Shown here: positions 33,756 through 41,830 of the stretch, one piece after another
Numbering within the stretch: position 1 is the stretch's first letter
Layout of the letters: every line of letters starts with the position of its first letter
Assembly (NCBI GenBank): GCA_003240695.1
Contig: QFNC01000003.1
Coordinates: forward strand, 62,001 to 126,000
DNA length: 64,000 bases
Reading direction: 5' to 3'
Origin: Pseudoxanthomonas suwonensis
Lineage (GTDB): Bacteria > Pseudomonadota > Gammaproteobacteria > Xanthomonadales > Xanthomonadaceae
The notes under the pieces: generated by a model
Database searches by the model: none
Told to the model about the DNA's origin: nothing
The model's input: the letters and a program-made list of their open reading frames with translations, nothing else
Translations under genes and position numbers: made by a program

Positions 33756-36265
33756 GCAACGGCACCTCCCTGCGCAATACGCTGGCGCTGGCCTGGCGGC
33801 AATTGCGCCGCGACATCCGGGCCGGCGAAGTGCGCATCCTGCTGGCTGCGCTGGTGCTGGCCGTGCTGGCGGTGACCGCGGTGGGATTGATAACCGATCG
33901 CGCCGAACGCGCGCTTGCCCTGGAAGCCAACAAGCTACTGGGTGGTGATGCCGTGCTGCGTGGCGACGCACCGATGGCCGGCAGCGTGCTGCAGGCGGCG
34001 CAGCAGTCGGGCCTGCGACACGCGCAGACGGTGGAACTGGACAGCATGGTCGGCGCCGGCGATGCCGTGCGTCTCGGCGAATTGCACGCACTGGGCAGTG
34101 GCTTTCCGCTGCGGGGCGCGTTCCGCATTCGCGACGCACTGGGCGAACGCGAGCTGCAGGGCGTTCCATCTGCCGGAACGGTGTGGCTGAGCCAGGCCGG
34201 TGCCGATCAGCTGGCCGTGCAACCGGGCGATGCGGTCACCATCGGCGAACGGGATTTTCCGGTGGCGGCGTTGGTGGTGTCCGAACCGAGTGCGGCACTG
34301 GACTATTTCAACACCGCGCCGCGTGTGTTCCTGAACACAGCGGACCTGGAATCGACGGGATTGGTGCAGCCGGGCAGCCGTTTGCGCTATCGGTTGATCG
34401 TGGCCGGACCGGCCGCGGCCGTGCAGGCATTCACCGACGCGGCGCGTCGCGGTCTGCAGCGCGGTCAGCGGATTGAAACGGCGGGCGAGATGCGTCCCGA
34501 ACTGCGTTCCGCACTGGATCGTGCGGGCCGGTTCCTGGGATTGGCCACCATGGTCTCGGTGATTCTGGCCGCCGTGGCCGTGGCCATGGCCGCGCGTCGC
34601 CACAGTGCGCGGCAATTGCCGGGAGCGGCGGTAATGCGTTGTCTGGGAGCCAGTCAACGCTTGCTGGTCGGCGTCCACGTGGGCGAATTGCTGCTGTTGG
34701 GGCTGCTGGCGTGCACGGCAGGCGTTGCGCTGGCCTGGGGCCTGCAGACGGGTGTGGCGGCTTGGCTGGCGCAGCGTCTGCACTTGGACATCCCGCCGGC
34801 ATCGGCATGGCCGTTGCTGCAAGGGTATGCGGTGGGTTTGCTGGTGCTGTTGGCCTTCGCTGCACCGCCGGTGTTGGCACTGCGTCGCGTGCCGGCCTTG
34901 CGTGTGCTGCGCCATGACGTGCCGGCAACCGAAGCCAGTGCCTGGATCGTCCTGGTGGCCGCGCTGGCCGGATTGGCCTTGCTGCTGTGGTGGCAGGCAG
35001 GTTCTGCCGTGCTGGGCACGTGGATGCTACTGGGCGTGGGCATCACGGCCTTCGTGCTTGCACTGCTGGCATGGCTGCTGGTGGATGGCATGCGCCGCCT
35101 GCGCCGCCGTCTGCGCGGCAGTCTGCGCTACGGCCTGGCCAATGTCGGTCGACGGCCTGCCACCAGCATTGCGCAGATCACGGCACTGGGATTGGGGATC
35201 ATGGCGCTGCTGCTGCTGACCTTCGTGCGCACGGATCTGATCGAGCGCTGGCAGCTTGTCCTGGAGCAGGACGCACCCAACCGCTTCGTCATCAATGTAC
35301 AACCCGACCAGGTGAAGCCACTGGCCGAATTCGCCTTGCAGCGCGGCCTGCGCGAACCTGCGTTGTTTCCGATGGTGCGGGCCCGGCTGGTCAGCCGCAA
35401 TGGCCAGCCGGCGACCGGCGCGCAGGTCGCCGATCGCGGCCCGCGCGCGCAGCGCATGGCCGAACGCGAATTCAACCTGTCCACCGCGGACAGGCTGGAC
35501 GATGACAACACGGTCACGGCCGGCACATTCTGGTCCGGTCCCGTTGTCGAGCCGGAACTGTCGGTGGAAACCGGGTTTGCCGAAACACTCGGCTGGAGAA
35601 TCGGCGATCGGATCGGCTTCGACATCGCCGGGCAGCCGCTGGAGGCGACCATCACCAGTTTGCGCGACGTGGAATGGGAAAGCTTCCAGCCGAATTTCTT
35701 CGTGCTGGTCTCGCCCGGTGTGCTGGATGGATATCCGGCCAGCCACATCACGGCGCTGCAGGTTCCTGCCAGCGACCGCCTGTTCACGGCCGACGTGGTG
35801 CGCCGGTTTCCCAACCTCACCGTGATCGACGTGGATGCTGTTCTTCAGCAGGTGCGCAGCACCGCCGACCAGGTCTCGCAGGTGGTGCAGGTGGTGTTCT
35901 GGTTCGCGCTGGCGGCCGGATTGCTGGTCCTGCTGGCTGCGGTCAGCGCCAGCCAGGACGAACGCCTGCAGGAAGGTGCGGTGATGCGCGTGCTGGGCGC
36001 CAGTACCCGGCAACTCCGGTTGGCGCAGGCATCGGAATTCGCGGCCATCGGCCTGCTGTCGGGACTGGTGGCGGCGGTGGCGGCATCGGCGTTGAGTGGC
36101 GTGATCGCCACACACGTCTTCGAGTTGCCATGGCAGCCGAACGCGCGCATGGCGCTGGCCGGTGCCGCACTTGGCATGCTGGCCGCATTGAGTACCGGAT
36201 TGCTGGCCACGCGCCGCATCGTGCGGGTGCCGCCCACGGTAGTGCTGCGCGAAACCGCGCAATAG
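33752..36265 (+). CDS. ybbP: FtsX-like ABC permease (YbbP)
   Basis: 837 residues. One membrane helix near the N-terminus is followed by a large periplasmic domain, three helices around residues 265-390, a central pair around 395-450, a second periplasmic domain, and three C-terminal helices, i.e. the ten-helix double-FtsX layout of YbbP. With YbbA it forms an ABC complex; a role in exporting or releasing envelope esters or lipids alongside TesA is proposed in the literature but unproven here. Confidence 0.9.
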   Translation: MSNGTSLRNTLALAWRQLRRDIRAGEVRILLAALVLAVLAVTAVGLITDRAERALALEANKLLGGDAVLRGDAPMAGSVLQAAQQSGLRHAQTVELDSMVGAGDAVRLGELHALGSGFPLRGAFRIRDALGERELQGVPSAGTVWLSQAGADQLAVQPGDAVTIGERDFPVAALVVSEPSAALDYFNTAPRVFLNTADLESTGLVQPGSRLRYRLIVAGPAAAVQAFTDAARRGLQRGQRIETAGEMRPELRSALDRAGRFLGLATMVSVILAAVAVAMAARRHSARQLPGAAVMRCLGASQRLLVGVHVGELLLLGLLACTAGVALAWGLQTGVAAWLAQRLHLDIPPASAWPLLQGYAVGLLVLLAFAAPPVLALRRVPALRVLRHDVPATEASAWIVLVAALAGLALLLWWQAGSAVLGTWMLLGVGITAFVLALLAWLLVDGMRRLRRRLRGSLRYGLANVGRRPATSIAQITALGLGIMALLLLTFVRTDLIERWQLVLEQDAPNRFVINVQPDQVKPLAEFALQRGLREPALFPMVRARLVSRNGQPATGAQVADRGPRAQRMAEREFNLSTADRLDDDNTVTAGTFWSGPVVEPELSVETGFAETLGWRIGDRIGFDIAGQPLEATITSLRDVEWESFQPNFFVLVSPGVLDGYPASHITALQVPASDRLFTADVVRRFPNLTVIDVDAVLQQVRSTADQVSQVVQVVFWFALAAGLLVLLAAVSASQDERLQEGAVMRVLGASTRQLRLAQASEFAAIGLLSGLVAAVAASALSGVIATHVFELPWQPNARMALAGAALGMLAALSTGLLATRRIVRVPPTVVLRETAQ

Positions 36266-36387
36266 AGACGACGGCGCTGGCCGCTGAGCGGAGGCATGTC
36301 AGGGACGGGCACGCCTTCTGGTGTGTGCAGGTGAGGCAACCCGAATGAGCGGGATGCCGATTTCCCATCCGCGCAGGAGCCAACCGC

Positions 36388-37212
36388 ATGCCAGTTCCAG
36401 TTTCCAGTTCCATTCCGCCGCCTGAAGACCAGTTCCGGCTACCGTCGGTGCAGCCGCAGCCGCAGCCGCAGCAGACGCAGACTTACAACGACGCGCCAGA
36501 TCCGGCGGAATATGCCGCCAAGCCATCGCGCCCGACCGGTGCGTATGCTGCCCCGCCCGTTGCACCGCGATCCAAGCCGCCCGCTCCGCCACCGTCGCCG
36601 GTTGTCGCGGCCGCGGCGGCCTGCACGCCGCAGCAGGCCTACAACGCGATCAAGACGATCCCGGTGCCGAACAACGCAGACATGGCATTTCTGGGCTACC
36701 AGGCCGAAACCGCATACGCCGATGGAGCACGCGATTATGTCTCGACATACAGCGCGTCGGAGGGCGCCGTGTCGCAAGTCACGTTGCAGTCGAATGCATC
36801 TGGCGACTCGGATTACCAGACCGCCACATGGGTAATCAAGCGTCCTGACGTGAATCCCGCGTCCGCATCACTGTACGCCGAGGCTACGCGCCTCGACATG
36901 TCCGGCACCCTGATCGACGGCAGTCAGGACATCCAGACCGCCTACACGACCGCAGAGCTTTTCCAGCTCCGCCAGCAGGCACGGGATTGGATCGTGGTGC
37001 AGAACGGACAGGACCGGCTGCAGCAGTTGGAGGATGGCGAATTTACCCATCGCGCACATCCGCTGGAGGCATTGGCCGTGGCCGAAGGTCCGCATGAGAT
37101 CTTCAATGTGCTGCGGAGCGACGATCATGCTCTGGAGTTGATCCAGGAAATGTATGCGACAAGCACCGATGTCGCCGTGCCGGGAACAGTGCGGATGCAG
37201 GATTCGCAGTAA
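36388..37212 (+). CDS. Orphan protein with Pro/Gln-rich N-terminus
   Basis: 274 residues, with AGGAG ten bases before the ATG. No signal peptide. Residues 1-75 are disordered and rich in Pro, Gln, Ser and Ala; the rest is a mixed domain beginning CTPQQAYNAIKTIPV, with strands such as ATWVIKRPDVN and a C-terminal helical part (AELFQLRQQARDWIVVQNGQ). I do not recognise it. Its DNA is less GC-biased than the neighbours. It stands alone between ybbP and rtcB and may be acquired. Confidence 0.6.
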   Translation: MPVPVSSSIPPPEDQFRLPSVQPQPQPQQTQTYNDAPDPAEYAAKPSRPTGAYAAPPVAPRSKPPAPPPSPVVAAAAACTPQQAYNAIKTIPVPNNADMAFLGYQAETAYADGARDYVSTYSASEGAVSQVTLQSNASGDSDYQTATWVIKRPDVNPASASLYAEATRLDMSGTLIDGSQDIQTAYTTAELFQLRQQARDWIVVQNGQDRLQQLEDGEFTHRAHPLEALAVAEGPHEIFNVLRSDDHALELIQEMYATSTDVAVPGTVRMQDSQ

Positions 37213-37308
37213 GACTTGGAGTCCTGGCGATGGCCGACAGCTGAACAGCTGCCGGCCCTCGGCAGTTTGCGAGCCATCGCATGCGGTCGCCGAGCCCTGC
37301 TTTGCATG

Positions 37309-38547
37309 TCATCCCTTCACGCACACCACCTGCCGCAGCGTGTGCAGCACCTCCACCAGGTCGGCCTGGGCGGCCATCACCGCGTCGATATCCTTGTAGG
37401 CGGCCGGTGATTCGTCGATCACGCCGTCGTCCTTGCGGCATTCCACGTGGGCGGTGGCCTCGCGGTGCTGCTTCAGCGTGATCGACTTGCGTGCCTGGGT
37501 GCGGCTCATCACCCGTCCGGCCCCGTGGCTGCAGCTGTGGAAGCTGTCATCGTTGCCCAGCCCGCGCACGATGTAGCTGCGCGTGCCCATGCTGCCGGGA
37601 ATGATGCCCAGCTCGCCCGCGCCGGCACGCACCGCGCCCTTGCGGGTGACCAGCAGCTCATCGCCGCCATGGGTTTCCTTCTGCACGTAGTTGTGGTGGC
37701 AGTTCACGGCCAGTTTTTCCAGCTGGAATTTCGGCAGCTGGCTGCGCAACTCGGCCAGCACGCGCTGCATCATCGCCTCGCGGTTGGTGCGTGCGTAATC
37801 CTGAGCCCAGCCCACGGCTTCGACATAATCATCGAACAGCGGCTCGCCTTCCAGGAAAAAGGCCAGATCCCTGTCTGGAACGTGATACCCCAGCACGCGC
37901 TTGCCCAGCGCCTCGCGCGCACGCTCGATGAAATAGCTGCCGATCAGGTTGCCGGTGCCGCGCGAACCGGAGTGCAGCATCACCCACACTGCACCGGTTT
38001 CATCCAGACACAGTTCGATGAAGTGGTTGCCGCCGCCCAGCGTGCCGATCTGCCTGTCCAGCTTGTCGGTGCGGATTTTGCGGTGCTTGTCCTTGATGGC
38101 ATCCAGGCGCGGGACCAGCCCGGAGCCGGCGATGAGCGTGTCGATGCTGTCCGGCAGCTTGCGGTGATCGCCGCCCGGTCCGTTGCCGACCGGAATGCTG
38201 CGCTCGATCGCACTGCGCAGGCGCGAAAGGTCGTCGGGCAGGTCGTCGGCACGCAGCGTGGTACGCACCGCGGCCATGCCGCAGCCGATGTCCACGCCGA
38301 CAGCGGCGGGAACGATCGCGCCCTTGGTGGGGATCACCGAACCGACGGTGGCGCCGATGCCCAGATGCACGTCGGGCATCACCGCCACCCACGGCCCGAC
38401 GAAGGGCATCGCGGCGATGTTGCGCAGCTGCTGGTGGGCCTGTGCTTCCAGCGGCACGCCGCGCACCCAGCCCTTGATCGGCGTGGCGCTGCCTTCGGCA
38501 TGCAGGAGTTCGTATCGCGGATCGTGTTGCATCGTCATGGTCGTCAT
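37309..38547 (-). CDS. rtcB: RtcB-family RNA ligase
   Basis: 412 residues from the ATG at 38547; ATGs at 38538 and 38532 are alternatives and would give 409 or 407. Metal and guanylylation residues are visible: MPDVHLGIGATVGSVIP, GVDIGCGMAA (Cys ligand), LGGGNHFIEL (His), HSGSRGTGN (His) and CSHGAGRVMSR, whose His carries GMP. RtcB joins 2',3'-cyclic-phosphate or 3'-phosphate ends to 5'-OH, repairing cleaved tRNA and rRNA. It follows the slipin gene by 46 bp, with tRNA-like RNA sequences further upstream. rtcA and rtcR are not adjacent. Confidence 0.95.
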   Translation of the reverse strand: MTTMTMQHDPRYELLHAEGSATPIKGWVRGVPLEAQAHQQLRNIAAMPFVGPWVAVMPDVHLGIGATVGSVIPTKGAIVPAAVGVDIGCGMAAVRTTLRADDLPDDLSRLRSAIERSIPVGNGPGGDHRKLPDSIDTLIAGSGLVPRLDAIKDKHRKIRTDKLDRQIGTLGGGNHFIELCLDETGAVWVMLHSGSRGTGNLIGSYFIERAREALGKRVLGYHVPDRDLAFFLEGEPLFDDYVEAVGWAQDYARTNREAMMQRVLAELRSQLPKFQLEKLAVNCHHNYVQKETHGGDELLVTRKGAVRAGAGELGIIPGSMGTRSYIVRGLGNDDSFHSCSHGAGRVMSRTQARKSITLKQHREATAHVECRKDDGVIDESPAAYKDIDAVMAAQADLVEVLHTLRQVVCVKG

Positions 38548-38593
38548 GCTCGTCTTGAAACGCCTGCGACGCATTCCGGCGCCGCAGACGAGA

Positions 38594-39718
38594 TCACTGC
38601 TTCAATGTCACCAACTGCTTCAGCACGCCATCCAGGCCGCCGAACACGGTCAGCGTGTCGATCTTCTCCGTGACCTTTTCCAATGCCTCCAGTTCCTTCA
38701 GGCGCATCAGCACCGGACTGTCCTCGATCAACCTGGCGGTATTCAGCAGCGAACGGGTGGCGTTCGCCTCCTCTCGCCGACGGATCACGTTGGCCTGTGC
38801 CGCCTTCTCCGCCTGCACCACGCTGTTCAGGATGTCCTTCATCTCGCCGGGCAGGATCACGTCCTTTACGCCCACGCCGAGGATCTCGATGCCGAGATCG
38901 CTCACGCGGCCGCGCACCCAAGCGAAAATGTCGGCATCCAGCGAGGCCTTGTCGCCCAGCAGTTCGTCCAGCGTCTTGGCGGACACCGCCTTGCGCAGGC
39001 CGTACTGCAGTTCGCGGTACACGAAGTCGCCGTATTTCGCGATCCGTGTCCGCGCGGCCACCGGATCGGTCACGCGCAGGCTGGCGGCCAGGTTCACCCG
39101 CAGGCTCACCTTGTCGCGGGTCAGCAATTCCTGGCCCGACACCTCCAGCGCCTGCACGCGCAACTCGATCACCTCCACGGCCACGTTCTTCCGGAAATTC
39201 CAGAAGGCGTAGCTGCCGGCGCCGAGCACCTGCCGCAGCGTGTTGTCCACGAACAGCAGGCCGGCCGATTCCACCGGCACCTCCAGCGTCACCGCGACCT
39301 TCGACAACACGCCCAGCTGACGCAGCCGCGCGGCCACGTCCGGCGCCACCGCCATGTTCTCAGCCAGAGACGCGCGCTGCACCTGCACCGGTACCAGTCC
39401 CCGCCAGTACAGCTTGCGGGTGCCCGGTTCCAGCACATCGTCCAGCTTGCCGTTCTTCAGCACCAGACCGACATCGTCGGTGCCCAGATCGGCCAGCACG
39501 AAGTGCGCGTCGAGCTGCTCGCCCAGGGCGGCGATCAGCGTATCGACATCGCGTCCGACGTATTCCGGATTGCGGATGTCGTGCACGACAACCTCGACCT
39601 GCCTGCGCGGATCGAACCGGCGGTGCACGCCGGGCATCAGCACGGCTTCGAATTGCCGGTTGCGATACACCAGGCCGCGCTCGCCGTCGCCGATCACGAC
39701 CCGCTTGATGAACAACAT
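38594..39718 (-). CDS. Slipin (SPFH/band-7) protein
   Basis: 374 residues from the ATG at 39718, preceded by GGGAG at a spacing of ten; the long upstream open frame runs across the terminator and the tRNA-like elements and is not coding. The SPFH domain spans about residues 100-300 (RDKVSLRVNLAASLRVTD, KYGDFVYRELQYGLRKAV) and is followed by a coiled coil with VVQAEKAAQANVIRRREEANATRSLL-type heptads (quoted in part). There is no clear membrane helix. Slipins are known neighbours of RtcB; their role there is not settled. Confidence 0.85.
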   Translation of the reverse strand: MLFIKRVVIGDGERGLVYRNRQFEAVLMPGVHRRFDPRRQVEVVVHDIRNPEYVGRDVDTLIAALGEQLDAHFVLADLGTDDVGLVLKNGKLDDVLEPGTRKLYWRGLVPVQVQRASLAENMAVAPDVAARLRQLGVLSKVAVTLEVPVESAGLLFVDNTLRQVLGAGSYAFWNFRKNVAVEVIELRVQALEVSGQELLTRDKVSLRVNLAASLRVTDPVAARTRIAKYGDFVYRELQYGLRKAVSAKTLDELLGDKASLDADIFAWVRGRVSDLGIEILGVGVKDVILPGEMKDILNSVVQAEKAAQANVIRRREEANATRSLLNTARLIEDSPVLMRLKELEALEKVTEKIDTLTVFGGLDGVLKQLVTLKQ

Positions 39719-40071
39719 GATGGGTTCTCCCTCAATTTGATGTTGGCTCTGGTGGACGACCCTTCGAAAAAAACGATACCGGTGCGCGGGGTCGAGGCTC
39801 GCACCGGCTGAAGCAAGAAGGAGGAACCACCCCTGACGCGACGACCGTGGAGCGCAGGCGCAGCCGCTGCGCGGCCTGTCGGGTGCACCGCCGTCGCATC
39901 CCTGCAGTGGCGGCGGACCCGCAGACCCGCACCGGCCGGGCATGGGCCCGACTGGCGATCCCGTTGTGCGTTTGCCCTGGACCGGCGCTGTGCTGCCGAT
40001 CCATCGCCCACGCGCGCGGGGCGGTTCCGAAGTGGGAACGTGCGTTCCCGTTGTCATGGCGTGACAGGCCA
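39719..40071. other. Untranslated stretch between tRNA-like pair and slipin
   Basis: About 350 bases on the minus strand without a credible gene. It contains the terminator at 39767-39807, just before the slipin ribosome-binding site, and otherwise GC-rich sequence with short inverted repeats such as GGGAACGCACGTTCCC (minus strand, about 40024-40039). It may be the 3' part of the RNA that carries the tRNA-like pair. No recognisable sigma-70 or sigma-54 promoter was found. Confidence 0.4.
39767..39807 (-). terminator. Rho-independent terminator between tRNA-like RNA and slipin
   Basis: On the minus strand CCGGTGCG (39807-39800) pairs with CGCACCGG (39786-39779), followed by TATCG and a run of seven T (39773-39767). 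The slipin start codon is only 48 bases further on, so this either ends the upstream RNA or acts as an attenuator controlling slipin-rtcB. Confidence 0.82.
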
Positions 40072-40143
40072 TGGTTGGAGCGGGAGTCGAACCCGCAACA
40101 GTCGGATTAACTGTCCGATGCTCTAACCGATTGAGCTATCCAA
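40072..40143 (-). ncRNA. tRNA-like RNA, element 2 (tRNA-Asn-like, 5-bp acceptor, A33)
   Basis: Reads TTGGA-TA-GCTC-AATCGGTTA-GAGC-A-TCGGA-CAGTTAA-TCCGA, a 5-nt variable region, then GCGGG-TTCGACT-CCCGC-TCCAA-CCA (written in segments). The D and T arms are perfect, including GG in the D loop and TTCGA. But the acceptor stem has only five pairs (extending it gives A-C and C-C mismatches), CCA follows without a separate discriminator, and the anticodon loop has A where every translating tRNA has U33. The loop would read GTT. It therefore mimics tRNA-Asn and is unlikely to decode. Its first base directly follows the CCA of element 1. Confidence 0.7.
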
Positions 40144-40217
40144 TGGTGGGACGAACCGGAATCGAACCGGCGACCTGCGGCCTGCGCCGCTGCTCTGCCT
40201 TGCTGAGCTACCGTCCG
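40144..40217 (-). ncRNA. tRNA-like RNA, element 1 (anticodon arm replaced by tetraloop hairpin)
   Basis: The minus strand gives an acceptor GGACGG/TCGTCC of six pairs (one G-T), D arm GCTC-AGCAAGGCA-GAGC, then GCGGC-GCAG-GCCGC in place of the anticodon arm, a 5-nt variable region AGGTC, T arm GCCGG-TTCGATT-CCGGT and an encoded CACCA end. The anticodon loop is thus a 4-base loop with no anticodon. D and T arms are canonical. It reads as a tRNA mimic, similar in idea to the tRNA-like module of bacterial Y RNAs (YrlA) found near rtcBA in other bacteria. Confidence 0.7.
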
Positions 40218-40350
40218 CTCGCGCAGCAGCGATCCGCGGCCTTCGGCATACGCATGCGGCAGGGCCGTGCGCACCGGACGGGCATGCGAACCCGTACCGC
40301 TGAAAACCGGTCGTCGTTGCTGCGGATTGGCGTCTTGCGAAAAACGCCAA
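40218..40350 (-). ncRNA. Structured leader upstream of the tRNA-like pair
   Basis: Several hairpins precede the pair: TTGGCGT/ACGCCAA with a 10-base loop (40327-40350), and a compound stem where ACCGG (40307-40311) pairs with CCGGT (40273-40277) around an inner ACGGG/CCCGT (40278-40295) capped by a TTCGCATG loop that resembles a T loop. A third stem GCAT-GCGT-ATGC lies near 40255. These suggest a longer folded RNA, but boundaries and promoter are not known. Confidence 0.35.
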
Positions 40351-40427
40351 TGGGGGTGGTGATGGTGTTGCCACCATCGCCGAATGGGGCCGAAATGGCT
40401 CGGAAAGATGTCCCTTGCGAACGCCGC

Positions 40428-40463
40428 AAACAAAACGCCCCCGGTGGTGAAACCGAGGGCGTT
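40428..40463 (-). terminator. Rho-independent terminator ahead of the tRNA-like locus
   Basis: On the minus strand AACGCCC (40463-40457) and CGGT (40455-40452) pair with ACCG (40445-40442) and GGGCGTT (40440-40434) around a 6-base loop, followed by TTGTTT. It would end a minus-strand transcript begun upstream (no certain gene there; see the 36-codon frame in the findings) and insulates the tRNA-like locus. Confidence 0.7.
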
Positions 40464-40795
40464 CGCGGTGCCTCGGCAGGTCGGGGTGGCCGACCCGCCG
40501 CTGGCGGAATCGGTCAGTGATTCAGGTCGTCACGCAGCCATTTGCCGCGCGGCGCGCATGCGGTGCCCGCATGGCGGCAGGGCCATGTCGGATCGGCAGC
40601 GGTGGGGCGGAAGATGGTCTGCATTGCGAAAATGGTGATGATCGATGGGTGCCGGCATGCCGGCGAAGGCGCGCACGATACGCAGTCATTATCGAAAACG
40701 CAAGTGCAACCGCGATGGGTGGCAGTCGGGGCAGGACAGGCGGCATGATTCGGCAGCGCATACAATTGCGGTACCGCTGTTTTTTGCATGCCGTG
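40464..40795. other. Gene-poor region upstream of rsmC
   Basis: No supported gene on either strand apart from a possible 36-codon frame on the minus strand (40514-40624). On the plus strand TACAAT at 40761-40766 could be the -10 box for rsmC; no good -35 accompanies it. Confidence 0.4.
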
Positions 40796-41830
40796 ATGTC
40801 CTCGTCCGATCCACCGCTCGACGCGCTGCTGCTGCCGTTTGCGCAGGGCATGCTGCAGTGGCCGCAGGGCGACCTCGCGTTCCTGCATGCGCGACAGGGA
40901 GCAGCTTTGCACGCCGCGCCGCGTGAACGGTTGTCGTGCGAGCAATCCTTCAAGCCGGCTGCAGATGCACTGCAAGCGGCGGGCCACAACGTAGCGCCAT
41001 CCATCGCGGGTACGTTCGATGGCGTGCTGATCCTGCCTCCTCGCCAGCGCGAACAGGCACGGGCCACGTGGGTGCGAGCGGCGGCGCTGTGCAACGAAGG
41101 CGGCTGGATCGTGGCGGCCGTGGCGAATGCGCAGGGTGCAAAATCCGCACAGGCCGACTTTGCCGCTCTGTTCGGCATGGATGGTCATCTCAGCAAGCAC
41201 CATTGCCGCGTGTTCTGGGCCAGGCGTGATCAGGCACGCATCGACGCGGCGCTGCGCGACGCATGGGCCGCACTGGATGACGTGCGATACATCGCCGATG
41301 GTCGCTACGCCGTGCGGCCCGGCGTTTTTTCATCGGGACACGTGGATCCCGGTTCGACATTGCTGGCGCAGCATTTTCCGGATGACGTGCATGGGCACGT
41401 TGCCGATCTCGGCGCGGGTTGGGGCTATTTGTCCGACCGGTTGCTGTCGCGCAATCCCGCCATCGAGCTGCTGGACTGTTACGAGGCCGATTGGCATGCG
41501 CTGGAGCTGGCACGCGCCAATCTCGCGGTGCATGTGGCAGGATGTCGTCTCGATTATCACTGGCACGACGCGACTGCCGGATTGTCCGGCCGATACGACG
41601 CCATGATCAGCAATCCGCCGTTCCATGATGGACAGGGCGCCACCACGCCCGCGATCGGGCAGCGCTTCATCGCCGTGGCCGCCGCGGCGTTGCGGCCGGG
41701 CGGGCGCTTCTGTATGGTGGCCAACCGGCATCTGCCCTACGAAGCGATTCTGGCCACGAATTTCCGCTCGCATCGCGTACTGGCCGACAGCGACGGCTTC
41801 AAGGTGCTGGTCGCGGAAAAGGGCGCATGA
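40796..41830 (+). CDS. rsmC: 16S rRNA m2G methyltransferase (RsmC-like)
   Basis: 344 residues from the ATG at 40796 (MSSSDPPLDALLLPFAQG); the longer in-frame extension is upstream non-coding sequence. A degenerate N-terminal methyltransferase-like half is followed by an active C-terminal half with ADLGAGWGYLSDRLL (SAM loop) and SNPPFHDG (catalytic NPPF). This tandem layout is that of RsmC/RlmG, which methylate guanine N2 in rRNA; position 1207 of 16S is inferred. Overlaps rsuA by 4 bases. Confidence 0.88.
   Translation: MSSSDPPLDALLLPFAQGMLQWPQGDLAFLHARQGAALHAAPRERLSCEQSFKPAADALQAAGHNVAPSIAGTFDGVLILPPRQREQARATWVRAAALCNEGGWIVAAVANAQGAKSAQADFAALFGMDGHLSKHHCRVFWARRDQARIDAALRDAWAALDDVRYIADGRYAVRPGVFSSGHVDPGSTLLAQHFPDDVHGHVADLGAGWGYLSDRLLSRNPAIELLDCYEADWHALELARANLAVHVAGCRLDYHWHDATAGLSGRYDAMISNPPFHDGQGATTPAIGQRFIAVAAAALRPGGRFCMVANRHLPYEAILATNFRSHRVLADSDGFKVLVAEKGA

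Noticed and set aside
40072..40145. Ordinary tRNA-Asn(GTT)
   Set aside because: A at position 33 and mismatches at the first two acceptor pairs make a functional tRNA unlikely; kept as a tRNA-like RNA instead.
40426..40440. Sigma-54-like GG-N10-GC element that might drive the tRNA-like RNA
   Set aside because: It lies inside the right arm and T run of the terminator at 40428-40463 and lacks most of the TGGCAC box, so it is more simply explained by the terminator.
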